Positions 5,247 through 8,640 of a stretch of 8,640 nucleotides of DNA are shown here, one piece after another. Made by a program: the position numbers and the translations under genes. The notes under the pieces were generated by a model, which saw only the letters and a program-made list of their open reading frames with translations, was not told the origin of the DNA and searched no databases. Source of the DNA: Akkermansia sp. (lineage in GTDB: Bacteria > Verrucomicrobiota > Verrucomicrobiia > Verrucomicrobiales > Akkermansiaceae); contig JAGBZE010000108.1 of the NCBI GenBank assembly GCA_017628435.1, positions 1 through 8,640 of the forward strand. Reading direction: 5' to 3'. Every line of letters starts with the position of its first letter. Positions within the stretch are counted from its first letter, which is position 1.

Positions 5247-6569
5247 ATGCCTTTATCCGTCACAGAGCTGGTCTGTCGCCTGAAGCACACCGTTGAAATC
5301 AACGTGGGCGAGCAGAGCGTGGTGGGCGAAATTGGCTCCTGCAAGGCAGCCAGCAGCGGGCATATCTACTTCACCCTCAAGGACGCGCACTGCCAGCTCC
5401 AGTGCGCACTCTACGCCTTCCGCGCACGCAGCCTGCGGCTCCAGCTGCGCGAAGGCATGCTGGTGGAGCTGCGCGGCAAGGCAACCGTATGGGAAGGCCG
5501 CGGCGCCCTTCAATTCATTGTCGATTCCGTGAAGGAAGCCGGCGTGGGCACCCTGCAGCAGCAGTTTGAAGCACTGAAAGCCCGGCTGGCAGCCGAGGGA
5601 CTTTTCGACCCGGCACGCAAGCGCCCCATCCCGCGCTTTCCGCAAAGCGTAGCCCTGGTCACCAGCGCCACAGGTGCCGTCATCCAGGACATGCGTCACC
5701 GGCTGGAGCAACGCGCCCCGTGGATTACCACCTACCTGTACCCCGTGCAGGTACAAGGCAAGGGAGCAGAGCTGGGCATAGCCCGCGCACTGGAGCAGCT
5801 GGGCACCCCCACCCGCTATAACATGCCAGCGGTAGACTACATCATCATCGCCCGCGGTGGCGGTAGTCTGGAAGACCTGTGGTGCTTCAATGAGGAGGTA
5901 CTGGCCCGAGCCATTGCCGCCTGCCCCATTCCTGTGGTCTCTGCCGTGGGGCATGAAACCGATTTCACCATTGCCGACTTCGTGGCAGACCTACGCGCCC
6001 CCACCCCCACAGCCGCAATCGAGCTCACCACGCCGGATGCCGCTGAACTGCGCGCCTGGCTGGCTGGCACCGCCCGCCACCTGCGGCAACAGGTTACCCG
6101 CAGTCTGCAGATGGCAAAGCTGCGCCTTAAAGTAGTGCAGCAGAGTCGTCTGGGCACTCCGCAGGAACTGCTGGCTCCCTACCAGCAGCAACTCGACACC
6201 CTTGCCGAAGAACTTCACGATACCCTGCACAATCGGCTCCAGAAGGAACGAAACCGACTGAGTCTCTGCGCCGCTCGTCTCTCTGCACCAAGCGTATTGC
6301 AACACATCCGCTACGCAGCTGCCCAACTTCAGCAAAACCGCAACATACTCATCAGTGCTCTGCACAACCGCCTCAACAACAACAAAGCCAGGCTCGAAAC
6401 ACTGACCGCAAAACTGGCAGCAGCAAGCCCGCAGAATGCACTGGACCGCGGATTCGCCCTGGTAAGCACACCAGATGGCAAGCTGGCGAGAGATGCCTCC
6501 GCCCTCACCCCCGGCGACGAACTCAGAATCCGACTGGCCAGAGGCGAAACAACAGCCATAGTCAAATAA
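5247..6569 (+). CDS. xseA: Exodeoxyribonuclease VII large subunit
   Basis: The 440-residue product matches the length and domain order of XseA, the catalytic subunit of ExoVII, which with XseB degrades single-stranded DNA from both ends into acid-soluble oligonucleotides in repair. An N-terminal OB-fold (about residues 1-98, with SGHIYFTLKD) binds DNA. The nuclease domain follows, with LVTSATGAVIQD (138-149), RGGGSLEDLWCFNEE (203-217) and VSAVGHETDFTIADFVADLR (231-250), then APTPTAAIE. A long coiled-coil region (about 265-395) of the kind that binds XseB precedes a C-terminal segment with LDRGFALVSTPDGK. The N-terminus aligns with other XseA proteins from near its first residues, so the gene looks complete. 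The start follows the 7-base repeat array directly and has no Shine-Dalgarno sequence. xseB is not in the window. Confidence 0.95.
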   Translation: MPLSVTELVCRLKHTVEINVGEQSVVGEIGSCKAASSGHIYFTLKDAHCQLQCALYAFRARSLRLQLREGMLVELRGKATVWEGRGALQFIVDSVKEAGVGTLQQQFEALKARLAAEGLFDPARKRPIPRFPQSVALVTSATGAVIQDMRHRLEQRAPWITTYLYPVQVQGKGAELGIARALEQLGTPTRYNMPAVDYIIIARGGGSLEDLWCFNEEVLARAIAACPIPVVSAVGHETDFTIADFVADLRAPTPTAAIELTTPDAAELRAWLAGTARHLRQQVTRSLQMAKLRLKVVQQSRLGTPQELLAPYQQQLDTLAEELHDTLHNRLQKERNRLSLCAARLSAPSVLQHIRYAAAQLQQNRNILISALHNRLNNNKARLETLTAKLAAASPQNALDRGFALVSTPDGKLARDASALTPGDELRIRLARGETTAIVK

Positions 6570-6586
6570 CCCACCACCCTTCCCCT

Positions 6587-6922
6587 ATGAAAACCTGCCT
6601 TTTCCTGCTGCTCGCCCTTCCCACCCTTGCCCAGAGCTACTATGACCACACCGGTTCCTACCAGGGACAAATCAAGGACGGCAGAATCTACGATCGCAAT
6701 GGCTCCTACCAGGGCCGCATTGACTCAAACGGCCGCTTCTATGATAAAAACGGTTCCTACCAAGGCAGAACAGCAAACGGCCGCTTCTATGACCGCAACG
6801 GCTCCTACCAGGGCAGAACAGAAGGTGGTCGCTACTACGACCGCAACGGTTCCTACCAAGGGCGCCAGGAAAATGGCCGATTTTACGATAAAAATGGAGC
6901 CTACCGTGGCAGAAAACAATAA
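6587..6922 (+). CDS. Secreted protein of six YDRNGSYQGR-type tandem repeats
   Basis: The 111-residue product has a short signal peptide (about residues 1-16, MKTCLFLLLALPTLAQ) and then consists almost wholly of six units. Each reads roughly [YFI]YD[RK]NGSYQGRxxxGR and is 16 residues long, except unit 2 (17) and the last, shortened unit (13). DNA units start at 6638, 6686, 6737, 6785, 6833 and 6881. The aromatic/Asp/Asn-Gly pattern predicts repeated beta-hairpins, like small beta-flap repeat proteins; I cannot assign a family or function with certainty. It would act in the periplasm or outside the cell. Its ATG is 17 bases after the xseA stop with no terminator between, so the two may be cotranscribed. 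No Shine-Dalgarno sequence is seen. Confidence 0.75.
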   Translation: MKTCLFLLLALPTLAQSYYDHTGSYQGQIKDGRIYDRNGSYQGRIDSNGRFYDKNGSYQGRTANGRFYDRNGSYQGRTEGGRYYDRNGSYQGRQENGRFYDKNGAYRGRKQ

Positions 6923-6948
6923 TTTTTCCATTTTCCGCAAAAAAAGTC

Positions 6949-6977
6949 TTGCAAAGCGGCAAAGCCTGGTGTATATT
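6949..6977 (+). promoter_or_regulatory. Sigma70-type promoter of the tRNA-Leu gene
   Basis: TTGCAA (6949-6954) and TATATT (6972-6977) are separated by exactly 17 bp, with an A-run and AAAGTC just upstream. The tRNA begins 29 bases after the -10 box, so a leader of about 22 bases would be removed by RNase P. Confidence 0.75.
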
Positions 6978-7006
6978 TACCCCGCACCCAGTGCGAAACC
7001 CAAGAT

Positions 7007-7088
7007 GCTCGGATGGCGGAATTGGTAGACGCGTTAGACTAAGGATCTAATGGGGAGACCCGTGGGGGTTCGAGTCCCCCTTCGAGCA
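7007..7088 (+). tRNA. tRNA-Leu, anticodon AAG
   Basis: The cloverleaf is complete. The acceptor stem is GCTCGGA (7007-7013) with TTCGAGC (7081-7087) and one G-U pair, and the discriminator is A7088. The D-stem is GCG/CGC with AATTGGTAGA in the loop region. The anticodon stem is TTAGA/TCTAA around CTAAGGA, giving AAG at 7041-7043 and G37. The long variable arm (GGG GAGA CCC) marks a class II tRNA. The T-arm is GGGGG-TTCGAGT-CCCCC. Class II shape and AAG both point to leucine (codon CUU). CCA is not encoded; CG follows the discriminator, so CCA must be added enzymatically. The gene has its own promoter and terminator. AAG rather than GAG is unusual in bacteria. Confidence 0.95.
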
Positions 7089-7103
7089 CGCTAAAACAAC
7101 ATG

Positions 7104-7142
7104 CAAAGAGCGGCAGTTTTACGACTGCCGCTCTTTGTTTTT
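7104..7142 (+). terminator. Intrinsic terminator of the tRNA-Leu transcript
   Basis: A perfect 13-bp stem (CAAAGAGCGGCAG at 7104-7116, CTGCCGCTCTTTG at 7125-7137) with an eight-base loop is followed by five T. It lies 15 bases after the tRNA. Confidence 0.92.
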
Positions 7143-7289
7143 CGACGACTTATACAACAAATCGAGCCAGGGCGCGGCATTTGACTCACGCCCCATTTAT
7201 CCGCCCCCGTACACACCCACTTTAGCCCCCCCTCCCTGTAAGCGCCCACTTTTCGGGTAACGAAGAGCCGGAAAGGCCCGCAAGCAATG
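7143..7289. other. C-rich intergenic stretch between the tRNA terminator and the IS
   Basis: These 147 bases contain runs of C on the + strand and no convincing open frame, RNA fold or promoter. The last eight bases (7282-7289, AAGCAATG) are the candidate left copy of the IS target duplication. Confidence 0.5.
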
Positions 7290-7314
7290 GGGTCAAGCCC
7301 AAATAATGTGGAAT
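7290..7314 (+). repeat. IS terminal inverted repeat, end distal to the transposase start
   Basis: 25 bases starting GGGTCAAGCCC and ending TGTGGAAT. They match the inverse of 8614-8638 at 17 positions. The transposase stop lies eight bases inside. Confidence 0.8.
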
Positions 7315-7322
7315 TCGAATTT

Positions 7323-8615
7323 TCATATCACGATGTGACCACATTCAATTAACACTCTTAACCGATAGTTTTGAAAGTTACGATAGCCATAGGCACGGCG
7401 TTGAATTAATTTCATTTTTCTGTGGAAGCCTTCAGTAATTCCGTTGCTCTTTGTAAAGCGCCACATACGGATAATGGGTTCAAACCATTTTCGTATCGTT
7501 CGGCCCAGCTTTTTGAATATCTCCGGTGCTTCGTGGTGCATCTGCCACACCATTTCCTTGAGCCTTTCCAGCAGAGGTATGCAATTGACTCGTTTTCTCT
7601 CCTTTATGCTCAATAAGGTACATAACTCTTCCTTGAACTCGTAGGCTGTCTGAATGGCAGGATGCCAGCTGAATTCTTTTTCCAGAAGCAGCCTCTGTGC
7701 AGGTCTTAAATTGGCACCCTTTGTACGCAAGGCACAAGTAATGCCCCTCTTCCATCTTATCTCCGGATCTACTGCCTTGCAGAACTCATGGAACGTATCA
7801 ATAATAAGACGTATCACATGAAATCTATCGGCTACTATCTTAGCGCGAGGGAAGATGCGTTGCACGATGCTGCGAAAGGGGGAGCTTAAATCCATGCAGA
7901 TGACTTTCACCTGTTCTCTGCCCTTTAGTCGTCTCAGGTTTGCTTCTAATACCTTACTATTCTTACCCTCAAAGATTTCATAAACGCGATGATGTCGCAA
8001 ATCAGCCAGGGTTACAGCAAACTTATGGCCCTTGGTCCGCCCTCTGTGAATGCTGTGCTCATCTATCCCCATTACCTGGGGACAGGGATACTGTAGCTGC
8101 TCGCAAAGCAAGGCTGCGTGGTTTTTGTGCAGCTGACGTTCTACTGTACTGGTACTGATTCGGTATTTCAATCCGATAGCTTTGTTGCTTACACCATTAG
8201 CACACTCTCTGGAGAGCATGTCGTTGAGTCTGGCATTGCGGCGTTGCCATTTGCCTAAGCCTATGCGGTTGCATGATTGAGAAAAACTTTTCCCGCAACA
8301 TCGGCATTTATATCGTTTTATCCTAATTCTGAGTCGTTTCCTTGCGCCATCACGTCCTATAGCACTAGCGTTTCGTTGGTAGAACCCATGCGCGTAAAGC
8401 TCGCAGCTGCCGCAATGCGGACACACCGGAAGTTCCACTTCATCGCACGCGGCATAAGCAAATTTGCCTTGACTATCCACGCCCTCTCCTGTAATCTTCA
8501 AGTACTTCAAGAACACAACACTGGGCATGGTAGGAGTTTTCTCCTCCATGCTCAATGTTTTTCTGCTCTTTACTAATACTTTTCTCCGTTTCCTTTTCTT
8601 CCTTGCGGGGCTCAT
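7323..8615 (-). CDS. ISL3-family transposase
   Basis: The 430-residue product is an intact DDE transposase. After a Lys/Arg-rich N-terminus comes a zinc ribbon with CPHC (Cys65, Cys68) and CRCC (Cys104, Cys107). A helix-turn-helix follows (about 125-165, with SNKAIGLKYRISTSTVERQL). The catalytic core shows GIDEHS (Asp185), CMDLSSPFRS (Asp242), VADRFHVIRL (261-270) and a C-terminal SNGITEGFHRKMK (Glu395) followed by RRAYGYRNF, all typical of ISL3. It catalyses transposition of the surrounding element by binding its inverted repeats. The first ATG (8613-8615) overlaps the inverted repeat and has no good ribosome site. An ATG at 8526-8528 (residue 30, MPSVVFLKYLKI) has GGAGGAG 12 bases upstream and may be the real start, giving 401 residues. 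A third Met lies at residue 23. Confidence 0.95.
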   Translation of the reverse strand: MSPARKKRKRRKVLVKSRKTLSMEEKTPTMPSVVFLKYLKITGEGVDSQGKFAYAACDEVELPVCPHCGSCELYAHGFYQRNASAIGRDGARKRLRIRIKRYKCRCCGKSFSQSCNRIGLGKWQRRNARLNDMLSRECANGVSNKAIGLKYRISTSTVERQLHKNHAALLCEQLQYPCPQVMGIDEHSIHRGRTKGHKFAVTLADLRHHRVYEIFEGKNSKVLEANLRRLKGREQVKVICMDLSSPFRSIVQRIFPRAKIVADRFHVIRLIIDTFHEFCKAVDPEIRWKRGITCALRTKGANLRPAQRLLLEKEFSWHPAIQTAYEFKEELCTLLSIKERKRVNCIPLLERLKEMVWQMHHEAPEIFKKLGRTIRKWFEPIIRMWRFTKSNGITEGFHRKMKLIQRRAYGYRNFQNYRLRVLIECGHIVI

Positions 8616-8638
8616 TCCACAATTATTGCAGAAGAGCC
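8614..8638 (-). repeat. IS terminal inverted repeat, transposase-proximal end
   Basis: On the - strand it starts GGCTCTTCTGC and ends TGTGGAAT. It pairs with 7290-7314 and overlaps the first possible start codon of the transposase. Only two bases of the window (AA) lie beyond it. Confidence 0.8.
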
Positions 8639-8640
8639 AA

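Larger units (their letters stand above)
7290..8638 (-). mobile_element. ISL3-family insertion sequence, apparently complete
   Basis: The element is 1349 bp and carries one transposase gene on the - strand. Its ends, read inward, are GGGTCAAG...TGTGGAAT (7290-7314) and GGCTCTTC...TGTGGAAT (8638-8614), identical at 17 of 25 positions with the innermost eight bases perfect. Length and transposase type fit the ISL3 family, which normally makes 8-bp target duplications. The left flank is AAGCAATG and the only two bases visible to the right are AA, which agrees with such a duplication but does not prove it. It is clearly more A+T-rich than the host genes, in line with recent acquisition. Confidence 0.85.

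Noticed and set aside
7180..7200. TTGACT (7180-7185) as a -35 box in the tRNA-IS gap.
   Set aside because: No -10-like sequence lies 15-19 bases downstream; that segment is C-rich.
7262..7269. GAAGAGCC, identical to the outermost bases of the IS right end, as a relic of another IS copy.
   Set aside because: The preceding bases do not match the rest of the inverted repeat, so an eight-base chance match is the simpler reading.
7940..8576. Two + strand open frames (7940-8158 and 8277-8576) inside the IS.
   Set aside because: They lie opposite the transposase's DDE core and zinc ribbon and have no recognisable protein features.

Overview
The window suggests a G+C-rich bacterial chromosome, probably a Gram-negative one with lipoprotein export. 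I lean weakly towards a Verrucomicrobiota-like (Akkermansia-type) genome. The reasons are the cell-wall lipoproteins, a small atypical helix-turn-helix gene, sigma70-like promoters and the near-absence of Shine-Dalgarno sequences before host genes. The taxonomic guess rests on general feel, not on a diagnostic marker. All host genes lie on the + strand. Only the insertion sequence at the right edge is on the - strand.

Layout. Positions 1-1747 form a cell-envelope group: the 3' end of a LysM protein, a LysM lipoprotein with two LysM domains, and a lipoprotein L,D-transpeptidase two bases behind it, closed by an intrinsic terminator. A small two-helix membrane protein with a PH-like tail follows (1816-2229). 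Next is a strong promoter and structured leader for an NADP-type glutamate dehydrogenase (2363-3721), ended by a strong terminator. A sigma70 promoter then drives an NlpC/P60 lipoprotein (3866-4396), and a short HTH gene follows (4449-4760).

Between the HTH gene and xseA (5247-6569) sits the most unusual structure. It is a roughly 480 bp unit (4760-5241) holding one four-helix-bundle (23S rRNA intervening-sequence/Avd-like) gene, bounded by inverted arrays of the 7-mer ATTTACG. The left array matches the right one, inverted, at 28 of 29 positions. The unit starts on the last base of the HTH stop codon and ends five bases before the xseA start. It resembles a small cassette inserted between two genes, built like the 23S rRNA intervening sequences from which this protein family takes its name.

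After xseA come a secreted protein made of six YDRNGSYQGR-type repeats (6587-6922) and a tRNA-Leu with the unusual anticodon AAG (7007-7088), which has its own promoter and a 13-bp-stem terminator. The last part is an ISL3-family insertion sequence (7290-8638) with 25-bp imperfect terminal inverted repeats and an intact 430-residue transposase. Only two bases lie beyond its right end.

Functionally the host genes fall into envelope building and remodelling (LysM proteins, L,D-transpeptidase, NlpC/P60 peptidase), ammonium assimilation (GDH), DNA repair (ExoVII large subunit) and translation (tRNA-Leu). The two mobile-looking units occupy intergenic sites and leave neighbouring genes intact.
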